64,000 nucleotides of DNA from Deinococcus hopiensis KR-140 (lineage in GTDB: Bacteria > Deinococcota > Deinococci > Deinococcales > Deinococcaceae). Positions within the stretch are counted from its first letter, which is position 1. Every line of letters starts with the position of its first letter. The stretch is from the NCBI RefSeq assembly GCF_900176165.1, contig NZ_FWWU01000009.1, positions 856,001-920,000 on the forward strand, given 5' to 3'. A program made the translations under genes and the position numbers. Of this stretch, positions 8,439 through 20,133 are shown one piece after another. The notes below the pieces were generated by a model that had not been told where the DNA came from, searched no databases, and saw only the letters and a program-made list of their open reading frames with translations.

Positions 8439-8449
8439 CAAATGCTCTA
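8433..8449 (-). repeat. Right terminal inverted repeat of the IS630-family element
   Basis: TTATGACAAATGCTCTA; read on the minus strand it matches the left repeat with one mismatch. The transposase TGA stop (8436-8438) lies inside it. Confidence 0.9.
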
Positions 8450-8466
8450 GGTCTCTCTCTGGACCC

Positions 8467-9213
8467 TTACCCTTCCAGCGTTCCCCGCAATTTCGCCACA
8501 TCCAGGTCCCGCGCCCGGTCGTCGAGCACCACCTCACCGCCGCGCAGGGCGACAACACGTTGCCCCAGGGCCAGGGCCTCGTCGAGGTTGTGGGTCACGA
8601 AGACCACCGTGACCTTCTGGGCCCACCAGATGCCCAGCAATTCGTCCGACAGCACCGTGCGCGTGCGGTCGTCCAGCGCGCTGAAGGGTTCGTCCAGCAG
8701 CAGCAGGCGGGGCTGCACGGCGAGCGCCCGCGCGAGACTGACGCGCTGGCGCTGCCCGCCCGACAACTCGTGAACGCGCCGGGGACCGTACCCTTCCAGC
8801 CCGACGAGCCGGAGCGTCTCGTTCGCGCGGGCGGCCCGTTCAGCGCGGGGAATGCGCTGGCGCTCCAGCCCAAAGGCCACGTTCCCGGCCACCGTTCGCC
8901 AGGGAAACAACGCCGCTTCCTGCTGCACCAGCGTCAGGCGGGGGTCTGGGCCGCGGACCGGCGTCTCGCCCAGCCGAATCTCGCCGCGTTGGGGACGCAA
9001 AAAGCCTGCCAGCAGCGACAACAACGTGCTCTTGCCGCTACCGGAGGGGCCCACCACGCACAGAAACTCGCCGGGCTGAACCTGCAGGTTGAGCGGCCCC
9101 ACCCCGGCCTGCCCACGTCCATAGCGGTAGGTCACATCGTCCAGCGCGAGGGGCAGGCCCTGCACGGGGGTGGTGGCAGCGGCGGTGGCCGGGCGGGTCA
9201 TTGTGACGGTCAC
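8467..9213 (-). CDS. ssuB: ABC transporter ATPase, aliphatic sulfonate/nitrate/taurine type (SsuB-like)
   Basis: 248-residue ABC ATPase with Walker A VVGPSGSGKST, Q-loop LVQQEAALFPWRTV, signature LSGGQRQRVSLARAL, Walker B RLLLLDEPFSALD and switch His in FVTHNLDEAL. The PWRTV Q-loop is characteristic of SsuB/TauB/NrtD. It powers import by the adjacent permease with the periplasmic binding protein two genes upstream. GTG 9213 is chosen as start because GAGAGG lies 6-7 nt upstream, whereas the in-frame ATG at 9201 lacks a site at proper spacing. It is the last gene of the sulfur cluster; the stop is 17 bp from the IS630 end. Confidence 0.9.
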   Translation of the reverse strand: MTVTMTRPATAAATTPVQGLPLALDDVTYRYGRGQAGVGPLNLQVQPGEFLCVVGPSGSGKSTLLSLLAGFLRPQRGEIRLGETPVRGPDPRLTLVQQEAALFPWRTVAGNVAFGLERQRIPRAERAARANETLRLVGLEGYGPRRVHELSGGQRQRVSLARALAVQPRLLLLDEPFSALDDRTRTVLSDELLGIWWAQKVTVVFVTHNLDEALALGQRVVALRGGEVVLDDRARDLDVAKLRGTLEG

Positions 9214-9250
9214 TGTACACCTCTCGTGTGTGGGCCTCTCCGTGGCGCGA

Positions 9251-10084
9251 TCACTGCTGAACCTCCAGGCCGTAGTCGCGCCGCACCCGGCCTTCGAGCG
9301 CGCGCAGCACGGCGTCAAACAGCCCGCCGATCACGCCGATGGTCAGGATGGTGGCGATCACCAGGGCCATGTTGGCCGTGTTGCGTCCGATTTCCAGCTG
9401 CGCGCCCAGGCTCGCGCTGGCGCTGACGAGCAGCTCGCCGCCCACCAACGCGCGCCAGGCAAAGCTCCAGGCGGTCCGCAGCCCAGTCAGGATGCTGGGC
9501 ACGGCGGCGGGCAGCAGCACCCCGGCGGTCAACCACGGTCCCCGCGCGCCCAGCGTGCGCCCGGCCACCCGCAAGGAGGGCGGTACGTTCATCAGCGCGC
9601 CCGACACCGCCAGCGCCACCGGGATAAAGCCCTCCAGAATCACCACGAACAGCACCGCCCGTTCGTTCAGGCCGAAAAACAGGATGGCGAAGGGCACAAA
9701 GGCGATGGACGGCACGCTCTGGAGGCCGGTGAGGTACGCCCCCACCGTTTCGCGCAGGGGGCGCCACGCGCCGAGGAGCAGGCCCACCCCGCCCCCGAGC
9801 AGCACGGCCAGGCCGTAGCCGATCAGCACCCGGCGCAGGCTGTTCCCGATGCCGGAAAGCAGCTTGCCGTCTTGCGGCCCGTGGCCCCACAGCCCATAGC
9901 TGATCTCGGTCCACACCGCCTTCGGGCTGGGAAAGACGTAGGGCGGGTAGAGCTTGAGCACGTCCGTGACGAGCCACCACAGGGCCAGCAGGAGCGCCAG
10001 CCCCAGCAGTTGCCAGCCCAGCATCTGCCAGCGGGTGGCGGCGCGGTGGGTGCCCGGGGTGGAGTCGAGGGAAGTCGTCGTCAC
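9251..10084 (-). CDS. ssuC: ABC transporter permease, SsuC-like
   Basis: 277 residues with about six transmembrane helices and the BPD_transp_1 EAA-like loop (GALMNVPPSLRVAGRTLGARG). WWLVTDVLKLYPPYVFPSPKAVW after the first helix is typical of SsuC/TauC. It forms the membrane channel with SsuB for sulfonate-like substrates. GTG start at 10084, 4 bp after the TAA of the binding-protein gene. Context among sulfate-assimilation genes favours a sulfur compound over nitrate or a thiamine precursor, which related transporters carry. Confidence 0.88.
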   Translation of the reverse strand: MTTTSLDSTPGTHRAATRWQMLGWQLLGLALLLALWWLVTDVLKLYPPYVFPSPKAVWTEISYGLWGHGPQDGKLLSGIGNSLRRVLIGYGLAVLLGGGVGLLLGAWRPLRETVGAYLTGLQSVPSIAFVPFAILFFGLNERAVLFVVILEGFIPVALAVSGALMNVPPSLRVAGRTLGARGPWLTAGVLLPAAVPSILTGLRTAWSFAWRALVGGELLVSASASLGAQLEIGRNTANMALVIATILTIGVIGGLFDAVLRALEGRVRRDYGLEVQQ

Positions 10085-10088
10085 GCCG

Positions 10089-11057
10089 TTACTTCTTCAG
10101 CGCACTCTTGCTGACGAAGGTGCCCAGGTCCGGCACGCTGCGGGCGTACCCGGCCTCCACGTTCAGCGCGGCGTAGTCGTTCAGGGCGTCGAGATCCAGA
10201 CCGGTGGTAAATCGGGTGCGGGTCAGGGCGCGCTGCAACACCCGCAGGTCCAGCTTCTGGCCGGTCGATTTTTCCAGCGCCCTGTTGACTGCCGTTTGCG
10301 CCGCCGCCGGAGACTTGTTCAGAAAGGCCACCGCGTCCCCATGCGCCTTCAGGAAGTTCGCCACCAGGTCCGGGTTGGCCTGCGCGAACTTGGTGTTGAC
10401 GATCACGACGGTTGTAGGGTATTGCCCGCTGCGCCACACAGTTTTTTCGGTGCCGATCAGCGTGTGGCCCTGCGCCTGCAACGCTGCGCCCCACGGCTCA
10501 GGCACGAGGGTGGCGTCCACTCGCCCCGCGGCAAAGGCGGCGATCACGTCGGCGGGGGGCACGGGCGTCACAGTCACGTTGCCGCCGTCGTTCGCCGCCT
10601 TCAGGCCCTGCTCCTTGAGGATGTGGCGCAGGCTGATGTCCTGCGTGTTGCCCAGGCTGGGCACCGCCACGCGCTTCCCGGCGAGGTCCTTGTACGTCTT
10701 GATTCCGCTGCCCTTGCGGGCGATCAGCACCGCGCCCGCCTCACTCGCGCCCGCCACAAGCTGCAGGGGCATGCCGCGCGCCGCGCCGTTGATTGCCGGC
10801 CCCGGTCCCACGTAGGCGATATCAATCTGCCCTGCGGCGAACGCTTCCATCAGCGTGGTGCCCGAGACGAACTCCTTGGCGTCCAACTTCGCCTTTCCCA
10901 GCGCCTTCTGAAAGGTGCCGCGCTCCAGCCCCACGAGGGCGGGCGCGTGCGTAAGGTTGGGAAAGTACCCGAGGCGCACGGTGGAGGCCGTCTGTGCCGA
11001 GGCTGTGGAGAGCAGCAGGGCGGAAAGCAGAAGGGGGCGCGTGAAACTTCGGATCAT
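10089..11057 (-). CDS. ssuA: Periplasmic sulfonate-type binding protein, SsuA-like
   Basis: 322 residues with a Sec signal peptide (MIRSFTRPLLLSALLLSTASA, cleavage before Gln) and the NMT1/SsuA type-II binding fold: VRLGYFPNLTHAPALVGLE at the start of the mature chain, GQIDIAYVGPGPAING and GRVDATLVPEPWGAALQ. The ATG at 11057 has GGAGGA 4-5 nt upstream. The binding protein delivers ligand to SsuC/SsuB. Ligand is inferred from the operon; no monooxygenase (SsuD) or dioxygenase (TauD) is present here, so sulfate or thiosulfate-like use cannot be excluded. Confidence 0.88.
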   Translation of the reverse strand: MIRSFTRPLLLSALLLSTASAQTASTVRLGYFPNLTHAPALVGLERGTFQKALGKAKLDAKEFVSGTTLMEAFAAGQIDIAYVGPGPAINGAARGMPLQLVAGASEAGAVLIARKGSGIKTYKDLAGKRVAVPSLGNTQDISLRHILKEQGLKAANDGGNVTVTPVPPADVIAAFAAGRVDATLVPEPWGAALQAQGHTLIGTEKTVWRSGQYPTTVVIVNTKFAQANPDLVANFLKAHGDAVAFLNKSPAAAQTAVNRALEKSTGQKLDLRVLQRALTRTRFTTGLDLDALNDYAALNVEAGYARSVPDLGTFVSKSALKK

Positions 11058-11199
11058 GGGGTCCTCCGGAGCAGGGAATGGGGGGGGGGAGGGGAAGCGG
11101 AGTGGGGACACCGCCCCGAGTTGTGGGCTGATCTGGAAAAGCTTAAGCGAGTGAAGGCGGCCCCCGGTGAGGGGGGCAGGGAGGGGATCTGGGGGAGGC

Positions 11200-12375
<1,176 letters not shown>

Positions 12376-12469
12376 CGTCGGGCCTCGGGAATCGGGAGAA
12401 GGGATCGAGAAAAAGGATCGTGGATGAAGTTGGTCAACTACTGGGGCAAAAAAAGGGGGGACGGAGACT

Positions 12470-13186
12470 TTAGAGCTTGCCCTCGCCCGCCCACAGCCCG
12501 CACTCGGTCTTGCCCTTGCCGGCCCAGCGGCCCGCACGGGCGTCCTCGCCCGGGCGCACGGCGCGGGTACAGGTCCAGCAGCCCACGCTGAGGAAGCCGT
12601 CGAAGTACAGCGGGTTGACGGGCAGATCGTGTTCTTTGGCGTAGGCTTCCAGCCGCTCGCGGCTCCAGTGGGCCAGCGGATTGACTTTCGCGCGGGCCGC
12701 GCCTTCCTCGACAAAGGGAATGTCCGCGCGGGTGCTCGCCTGGTCTCGGCTGCGGGCATTCAGCAGCGCGGACGGCGCTTTCTGCCGCAGGTACGCCTGG
12801 AGGGGAGCCACCTTGCGCACGGCGCAGCAGGCGTCGGCGTCCGAGGCGTACAGGTCCGGGGCAGTCTGCCCGTCCTCGGGATGTGCGCCTGCGTTCAGGG
12901 TCACGAAGGTCAGTTCGGGGTAGCGGGCGGCCAGCCGGTCGCGCGTCGCCAGCGTTTCAGGGAAGTGGAAGCCCGTGTCCACGAACACCACCTCGCCGCG
13001 GTAGCCCGCCTGCACGGCGAGGTCGATCAGCACCACGCCGTTGAGGTTGAAGGCGCTCGGCATCAGCACGTCTGGGTGGGCGGCGAGTGCCCAGCGAATC
13101 ACGTCGCGTGGATCGGTGTCCGGCGTAAAATCCGGGGCCTGGACAGGCGGAATCTGCGTCTGGGGACGTTCGTTCAGCGCCGTCAT
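12470..13186 (-). CDS. cysH: Adenylyl-sulfate (APS/PAPS) reductase with [4Fe-4S] motif
   Basis: 238 residues of the PAPS-reductase family. FVDTGFHFPETLATRD is the nucleotide-binding region and Cys229 in TECGLW is the catalytic cysteine that forms the S-sulfo intermediate. Cys120-Cys121 (ACCAVRKV) and Cys203/Cys206 (GCWTCT) make the CC-CxxC set that binds a [4Fe-4S] cluster in APS-using enzymes and is absent from E. coli-type PAPS reductases. It therefore probably reduces APS directly to sulfite. The TGA of cysC overlaps... rather, its own ATG (13186) overlaps the TGA of the upstream APS kinase gene, so the genes are translationally coupled. Confidence 0.93.
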   Translation of the reverse strand: MTALNERPQTQIPPVQAPDFTPDTDPRDVIRWALAAHPDVLMPSAFNLNGVVLIDLAVQAGYRGEVVFVDTGFHFPETLATRDRLAARYPELTFVTLNAGAHPEDGQTAPDLYASDADACCAVRKVAPLQAYLRQKAPSALLNARSRDQASTRADIPFVEEGAARAKVNPLAHWSRERLEAYAKEHDLPVNPLYFDGFLSVGCWTCTRAVRPGEDARAGRWAGKGKTECGLWAGEGKL

Positions 13187-13727
13187 ACGTTCCCTCCCTC
13201 CAGGTGGGCGAGCAGCCGCGCCACGCCCTGTTCTACGCTGATCAAGTCTGTCCGCAGGTGCAGGTCCGGGCTCTCGGGGGCCTCGTAGGGGTCCGAGACC
13301 CCCGTGAAGTGGGCAATCTCCCCAGCCAGGGCCCTCAGGTACAGCCCCTTCACGTCGCGTTCGGTCACGACTTCGAGGGGCGCGTCGACAAAAACCTCGG
13401 TGGCATTGGGCAGCGCGGCGAGCACTTCCCGCCGCGTTTCCGCGTAGGGACTGATGGCGCTGACGAGCACCGTGACGCCGTGCTTGGCAAGCAGACCGGC
13501 CACAAAGGCGATGCGCCGGACATTGGTGTCCCGGTCCGCCTTGGTAAAGCCCAGACCCTTGCTCAGGTTCTCGCGCACGGCGTCGCCGTCGAGCAGTTCT
13601 GCCCGCTCGCCGCGTGCAGTCAGTTCGGTATACAGGGCCGAGGCCAGCGTGCTCTTGCCCGCACCGGACAGCCCGGTAAACCACACCACGCGGCCCGTGC
13701 CGACTTCGGGGCGGTTCAGGGTGGCGG

Positions 13728-13731
<4 letters not shown>
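13183..13731 (-). CDS. cysC: Adenylylsulfate kinase
   Basis: 182 residues. P-loop GLSGAGKST at residues 20-28, LLDGDAVRENLSKGLGF and the DVKGLYLRALAGEIAHFTG segment identify APS kinase, which phosphorylates APS to PAPS. It is joined by ATGA overlaps to sulfite reductase upstream and the APS/PAPS reductase downstream. Because the reductase carries the APS-type cluster motif, the kinase may serve a side pathway or a bifunctional reductase. Confidence 0.95.
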
Positions 13732-15298
<1,567 letters not shown>

Positions 15299-15302
<4 letters not shown>

Positions 15303-15805
15303 GGTGTTGGTCCTTTGACTCTGGGGCGCAGGTGGCTTCGGCGGTGCAGCAGGGGCGTGTTCTGAAGGCGGCGAAGGCGAAGGTACTGGAAATACATCAG
15401 GCAGCCCACACAGATTTTTCGAGAGAGGTTGAGCACGGCCAGGAGGATTACGCCCAGACCCAGCGCGGCTCCGGTGACGGGCGCACCCGCGAGGGTGGCC
15501 GAGCCTGAGGCGAGCAGGAACGTGCCGCCTACCCCCTGGGCAAAGTGGTGCGCGCGTGGGTCTTCCTCCACCACATCGGGGCGCAGACCCAGGCGCGCGC
15601 CCAGCATTCGGTACGCCGCCCGCAAGGGAGACTGTTGCGGGCGCAGGGCGCCCAGCAGCATCGCGCCGCCCAGCGTCAGCGGGAGCAGCGGGGCCTGAAG
15701 CGCGAGCCCCAGGGCCGTCACGCCCACCACGCTGAACTGGTTGAACCGCAGCGCGGACAGGTCCGTGTGCGTCTCAGCGGGATGGGGAGAGGACGGTGCC
15801 GTCAT
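15299..15805 (-). CDS. DUF4395 membrane protein heading the sulfur operon
   Basis: 168 residues with about four hydrophobic segments: RFNQFSVVGVTALGLALQAP at the start, a middle pair around GGTFLLASGSATLAGAPVTG, and LGVILLAVLNLSRKICVGCL. The last ends in a conserved-looking CVGC (CxxC) pair. DUF4395 has no assigned function but often sits next to thioredoxin-, rhodanese- or sulfur-related genes. It is the promoter-proximal gene here and is coupled to sulfite reductase through ATGA. A leaderless -10 (TATCCT, 7 nt) fixes the start. A role in delivering electrons or sulfane sulfur is speculation. Confidence 0.85.
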
Positions 15806-15812
15806 AAGATTC

Positions 15813-15818
15813 AGGATA
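15813..15818 (-). promoter_or_regulatory. -10 element of the sulfur operon (leaderless)
   Basis: TATCCT on the minus strand lies 7 nt before the ATG at 15805. The DNA upstream is unusually AT-rich (15818-15855), with TTGAGT 19 bp upstream as a weak -35. Confidence 0.6.
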
Positions 15819-15859
15819 TCGCAAAAAAGACAAAACTACTCAACTTGTATTTATCTCTC

Positions 15860-16545
15860 TGCACCTCGCGGTCTGAACCTTTCGCCCCACCCCCTGCGTA
15901 CCCCTTGCGGCGCGGTCACCCTGAGCCACCTTTACCCTGCGCCGCTCCTCCGGCCCGCATCGCCTCCGGGCAGAAGGGGCAAGTCGGCGCCAGCTTCGTG
16001 CTGCCCGGCGTCTCCAGATCCCTCACCGCCCCCTTGACCCTCACCCGGCAGGGAAAAACCGCCTGAACGTGCGCGCGCAGTTCAGGGTTCAGCCGCGCGA
16101 ACACCGCGTGAACGTCAGGCGCGCGGACCCCGCCACTCCCGTGACGGCCACCTTTACCCTCATCACCTCGCCGCCCTCGGTCTCCTCGCGCCCAACCTGC
16201 ACCTGTCGCTGTACGCGGACGCCACCGTGAAGGACAGCCTCGAGCCGAAAAAGGGCCACCACGTGGACCACGGCATGATCAAGACCACCCCCAGAGCCGC
16301 ACCTGCGTGCTGCCCAGGGGCCTGAATCCCCAGGACTTCGGCAGCGTGGTGCGGTCAGTTCAGCGTGTATTCGCGGCGGCCAGCCTGGAGGAGGGGAAGG
16401 GTGGCGGGCCACTGAACCTCCCCGCCCCTTTCTTCCGTACCCGGGGTATGAAGCTCTCTCTCCGGGCCCACCCCCGCGTCCGTGCCGAGCGGCAAACTCC
16501 GGACCCAGCAACCGGGAACCCGAGGATGGAGCCGCAGGGTAAGCG
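15860..16545 (+). other. Gene-free decayed stretch
   Basis: No convincing gene on either strand. Short open pieces with coding-like codon bias occur on the plus strand (for example around 16140-16310, ending near a DHGMIKTTP peptide), interrupted by stops and frame changes. I do not recognise them; they may belong to a gene once linked to the dead sigma/anti-sigma pair that follows. Confidence 0.4.
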
Positions 16546-17153
16546 CATGGACCAGAGTGCCTGCGGGTCACTCCGCCTCCGCCCAGCGGGGCTCCCGGGG
16601 AAGACGCCGCCCTCGCGGCGCGGCCACGGTGGCGGGACGAGAACGCGTTGGCCGAGGTCTACGGTGCCCAGGCCGGGGCCGTATACGGGGTGCTGACGCG
16701 GTTGCCCGGTGGAGCAAGGGGCCAAGAGGTGACCCAGGGCGTATTTCTGACCCTTTAGACTCGCCCAGACGTCTTCGGTCCAGCGTGGGCAGGCCTGCGG
16801 GCCTCCCTGCTGATGCTGGCCCGCTCGGGCGGCCTCGACCGCCTGCCTGCGGGCGCAGAAGGTCACGCTGCCGCTGCACGACGAAGAAGGTGCGGAATTG
16901 CCCCTTCCCGACGACCGGCAGCAGCCCGCCGCCCGCGCAGAAGGCCAGCACCGGCGCGGGCGGATCCGCGCGGCCCGTGGTGCGCGCCCACCGCGAGACG
17001 GTTACACGCGCCTTTTTGCAGGAGCAGACCCGGAAGGCGGTCGCAGCGGAGATGGGCGTTTCCGCCGGCACCGTCAAGAGCCGCCTCAAGTACGCCCTGA
17101 ACCATCTGCGGCGCATTCCCGGCGCGGAGGAGGTGGGCACATGGCTGAACTGA
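16546..17153 (+). pseudogene. Dead ECF-type sigma factor gene
   Basis: Fragments in three frames together spell an ECF sigma factor: DENALAEVYGAQAGAVYGVL (region 2.1), VTQGVFLTL followed by an in-frame TAG at 16756-16758 where relatives have Trp, then TRPDVFGPAWAGLRASLLM and, after frameshifts near 16840-16990, region 4 (TRAFLQEQTRKAVAAEMGVS, VKSRLKYALNHLRRI). It would have recruited RNA polymerase to stress promoters under control of the adjacent anti-sigma factor. Nonsense plus at least two frameshifts make it non-functional. It ends at TGA 17151-17153, overlapping the first codons of the anti-sigma relic. Confidence 0.85.
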
Positions 17154-17738
17154 ATGGAAAAATCCACACGGCAGGCGGTCCGCCATGGCCGAGGTGCTGG
17201 AACGGCACGTCGCCCTGGGTGAGCCTCTCGGTCGCGAGGCACAGGCCCATCTGAGCGCTTGCGGGGCCTGCCAGGCCGAACTCGCCTTCCTGGAGGAGGT
17301 GCATCAGGCCCTGCTCGAAGACGTGCCCGAGGTGGCTCCACCGCCCAGCCTGCGCACCCCGTCGCTGGAGGTGGCGGGCCCGCACGTGCGGGCCCCGCCC
17401 TGTTCCCGGTGGGTCCTGCGGCCCTGGTGATTCGGGGTGGCGGCGCTGGCCTTGGGCGGCGTGGTGCTCTCGGGCGCCCCGCTGCGGGTTACGCACCACC
17501 TCAGGGTGAGGTCTGCGCGCTGGCCCCGCACACCCTGACCGTGCGGGGCCGTGACCCAGTGGGGGGTGCGCCCGTTGCCATCGCGGCGCTGCGGCACGGG
17601 CCGCTCGTCCTCGATCTACGCGGATGGTTGCTGCACCTTGACCCGCCGGGGCAGGTGCTCCGGCGGTGGCCCCTCCCCGGCACGCCGGACAAGCTCAACG
17701 GCTCCACAGCGCTGGTGGTGACCGGACGGGCCGCGTGA
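17141..17738 (+). pseudogene. Dead RskA/ChrR-like anti-sigma factor gene
   Basis: The cytoplasmic part is recognisable from the zinc-binding anti-sigma motif HLSACGACQAEL (HxxxCxxC) and the following LAFLEEVHQALLEDVPE helix. At 17428-17430 a TGA interrupts PW-stop-FGVAALALGGVVLSG exactly where a second Trp codon would precede the transmembrane helix. The periplasmic anti-sigma-K-like part (LAPHTLTVRGRDPVGGAPVA, then PPGQVLRRWPLPGTPD) is in another frame. With its partner sigma gene it formed a two-gene regulatory unit that is now dead on both sides. Confidence 0.8.
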
Positions 17739-18028
17739 CCGGGGTGAATCTGGACACGGCCCAGCTCAGGGCGCTCACGGCCCGTTCATCCCACGGACGT
17801 GGGGGCCATGCCCGACGTCCCATTCATGCTCGCGGAGGGCGGGTGGGGCGTGCGAATGCTGAACGCGGACCTGGGGACCCGGAACCGACTGGAGCACGGA
17901 GGGAGTCCCGTTGCCTGCAGGGCGAGGCGTGGAGCGGAACGCAAATGCGGCGCCGCTGCGCCTGCCGGTCCTGTACCGTGGGGAACGAAGGCCTGAAGTT
18001 CCTGCCCGTTCATAGGAGAACACCCCAG

Positions 18029-19402
18029 ATGCTGCCTCCCCGAGTTCCTGCCCGCTCCCGCCGCCGTTCGCCCCTGCTCGCCCTGGGGCTCACCGTCCTG
18101 ATCGGGGCCGGAGCTGCCGCCGGGGCCACCACCGTTTTTTCCTCGCGCGCCCAGGACGTGACGCGGGACTTTACCACCCGTTTCGAAGCCGGGCTGCGGG
18201 CCTCCAGGATGGCGCGCGTGGAGAACGTGACCTACCGCCGCGGTCTGACCGAGAGCACCCAGAGCATGACGGTGACGCTGCGGCCGGGCGCGGCCGAGCA
18301 GGCGGTGGTGCTGCTCGTAATGAACCACATTCAGCACGGCCCCTTTCCGGGCTTGCGCCACCTGGGGCAGGCCGTCGTGAACACCGAGGTCCGGCTGGCC
18401 GATTCGGCCGCGCAGGCGCAGCTGGACCGGGCGTTTGCGGGCCGGAAGCCGGTCATCCAGACCGTAATCGGCTTTGGTGGCGATACGAACACGCGCGTGG
18501 AGGTGCCCACCGGCCGCCTCACCGAGGACGGCAGCACCGTGACCTGGCAGCCCCTGGCCGGGAACATCCGCGTCAGCGGCACGCAATCGGACACCCGGCT
18601 GAACTGGCCCGGCCTGACCGTGCAGGGCCAAGACGGCCAGGCACAGCTCGCAGGCGTGACGCTGAGCAGCGGCAGCCGCCGTCAGGGCCCGGGCGACACG
18701 CTCGGTCTGGGACGGAGCAGCTTCACGGTGGACCGCCTGACCTTCAGAGGAAGCGGCGAGCGTGTCGACCTTTCCGGCCTGAAGGTGAGCAGCGAGAGCC
18801 GCGCCAGCGGACCGGACCACCTCGACGCCCTGGTGAGCTACGACGTAGGCGAGTTCAGCGCCACTGGAACAACGCTGCGGAACGTGGGACTGCACCTGGG
18901 GCTGCGCCACCTGGCCCGCGCGCCGCTGAACCGTCTGCTGAACACGCTCGGCGAGCCGCAGGCGGCGGACGGGGCCGCGCCCCAGTTCAGCGCTGCCCAG
19001 ACCGCGCAGATGAAAACAGACCTGATGGCCCTGCTGCGCGGCAGCCCCCGCCTGACCCTCGACCGCCTCAGCCTGCGTCAATCCAGCGGCGACGTCACCC
19101 TGACCGGCGAGGTGGGCCTGGGCGGCGCGGCCGCGCTGTCCGAGCGTGAGCTGGAGATGCTGGGCCAGATGCCCCAGATGCTCGCCGGTATGCTGGACGT
19201 ACGCCTGGACGCGCGGGCAAGTGAGAAAGCCCTGAACGGGCTACTGGCGCTGTTCGGTCAGGCGGGCGGGCAGGATCTGAGCGGCATGGTGAAACAACTG
19301 GCGGAGGCTGGGTATGTCGAGCGCAGGGGTGGGCAGCTCACCGCGCACTTCAGCATGCGAGGTGGCCAACCGCTGCTGAACGGTCAGGCGCTGGGGGAAT
19401 AA
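18029..19402 (+). CDS. DUF945 (YdgA-like) exported protein
   Basis: 457 residues. An N-terminal membrane anchor or signal (SPLLALGLTVLIGAGAAAGA) follows an Arg-rich start, and the rest matches the DUF945/YdgA layout: RASRMARVENVTYRRGLTES near the front, an LLMNHIQHGP-like VLLVMNHIQHGPFPG motif, and a repeated strand-rich C-terminal half ending QLTAHFSMRGGQPLLNGQ. YdgA-type proteins are envelope proteins without a defined activity. AGGAG lies about 10 nt before the ATG. The 290 bp upstream (17739-18028) hold no recognisable gene. It is the only intact gene between 15.8 and 20.5 kb. Confidence 0.8.
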   Translation: MLPPRVPARSRRRSPLLALGLTVLIGAGAAAGATTVFSSRAQDVTRDFTTRFEAGLRASRMARVENVTYRRGLTESTQSMTVTLRPGAAEQAVVLLVMNHIQHGPFPGLRHLGQAVVNTEVRLADSAAQAQLDRAFAGRKPVIQTVIGFGGDTNTRVEVPTGRLTEDGSTVTWQPLAGNIRVSGTQSDTRLNWPGLTVQGQDGQAQLAGVTLSSGSRRQGPGDTLGLGRSSFTVDRLTFRGSGERVDLSGLKVSSESRASGPDHLDALVSYDVGEFSATGTTLRNVGLHLGLRHLARAPLNRLLNTLGEPQAADGAAPQFSAAQTAQMKTDLMALLRGSPRLTLDRLSLRQSSGDVTLTGEVGLGGAAALSERELEMLGQMPQMLAGMLDVRLDARASEKALNGLLALFGQAGGQDLSGMVKQLAEAGYVERRGGQLTAHFSMRGGQPLLNGQALGE

Positions 19403-19685
19403 ACGGACGTAGCCGCGCCTGGGCCACCTCCTACGGAATACAGAGGAGTTCCGAATAAGAGGGCTGCTGCCCTGATTCCGAACCATACACCGTAAGAGCT
19501 TGAAGTTGCGCATCGCCAAGCCGAACGTCGTATTGGGCGCTCACATTGCCAAATCATTTGACTCATGAGCAAAGCGGAGCCATTTCAGAGCTCATTGACG
19601 CAACTGGGTCTTCGCGTACGGCGATCAGTACATTGATTGCTGCTTACAATGCCGGCGCTTTGCATACCGTCTGCTACAGTTTCCC
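19403..19685 (+). other. AT-richer foreign-looking fragment
   Basis: Base composition drops compared with both sides. Two short frames meet in an ATGA overlap at 19565: one ends KLRIAKPNVVLGAHIAKSFD, and the next, MSKAEPFQSSLTQLGLRVRR, stops after 23 codons. They look like the end and start of neighbouring genes from a transferred segment, but I cannot name them. The fragment stops where the dispersed repeat begins. Confidence 0.35.
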
Positions 19686-19789
19686 GATCATCCGTCACAT
19701 CCCCTCTGCTCCGGTGATTCCACGCCTTTCCGTCACCGTTTGTCCTGCTCGCTCCGCTCGGGTTGGCCCACTACTTCATAACGGATTGG
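19686..19789 (+). repeat. Dispersed repeat, copy 1
   Basis: Shares with 33930-34045 and 47148-47286 the order GATCATCCGT, TCCCCT..GCTCC, TTCCACGCC, a TCACCGTTT-type block, CCTGCTCGCTCCGC and GGGTTGGC, then CAT(A/C)ACGGAT. It is about 105 bp, non-coding, and flanked by unrelated DNA. Confidence 0.75.
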
Positions 19790-20133
19790 CCGCAAACCAT
19801 CTGAGATCTGGTCGGACGTGCCCGCGATAGGCCAGGCGCAACGGCTCTCCTGTGAAGCGGAGAGCGCCGCCATAGGTCCTGGCGATGCGGTGCCAGACGC
19901 GGATTTGCCCTGGGTGCAGTTTCCTGACTACGGCGGATACGGCTTGCCCGTACCGGCGCGGGCGGGAAGACGGATACAGGGGCACTCCCTCGCTGCTGCG
20001 GAGAAGTTGCACCCGTGCCTACCGATGAACGCTCGGTCCGCACCGCTCAGGACAAGTGGTGACGAAGCGCTTCTCCGGCCCGCCGTTCACTGGAGCGGGC
20101 GTGCGCAGGAAGGGTCTCACATCAGCGGCAGAC

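Larger units (their letters stand above)
7461..8449 (+). mobile_element. Complete IS630-family insertion sequence
   Basis: About 985 bp bounded by 17-bp inverted repeats (7461-7477 and 8433-8449) that differ at one position, each ending in the TA dinucleotide that IS630/Tc1 elements duplicate at the target. It encodes one intact transposase. The flanks read TCTCTCT-TA on the left and TA-GGTCTCTCTCT on the right, so the pre-insertion site was a TCTCT-rich stretch between the MATE terminator and the 3' end of the ssuB-like gene. The DNA is visibly less GC-rich than its neighbours, consistent with recent arrival. Confidence 0.93.

Noticed and set aside
8433..8449. TTATGACAAATGC as a radiation/desiccation response motif
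   Set aside because: It is one end of the IS630-family element and does not show the palindrome of the DdrO-controlled operator. I saw no convincing operator of that type elsewhere in the window.
11058..11199. Riboswitch or separate promoter between sat and ssuA
   Set aside because: The 142-bp gap has purine-rich runs but no aptamer-like conserved pairing and no clear -10/-35 pair; ssuA has a normal ribosome site only.
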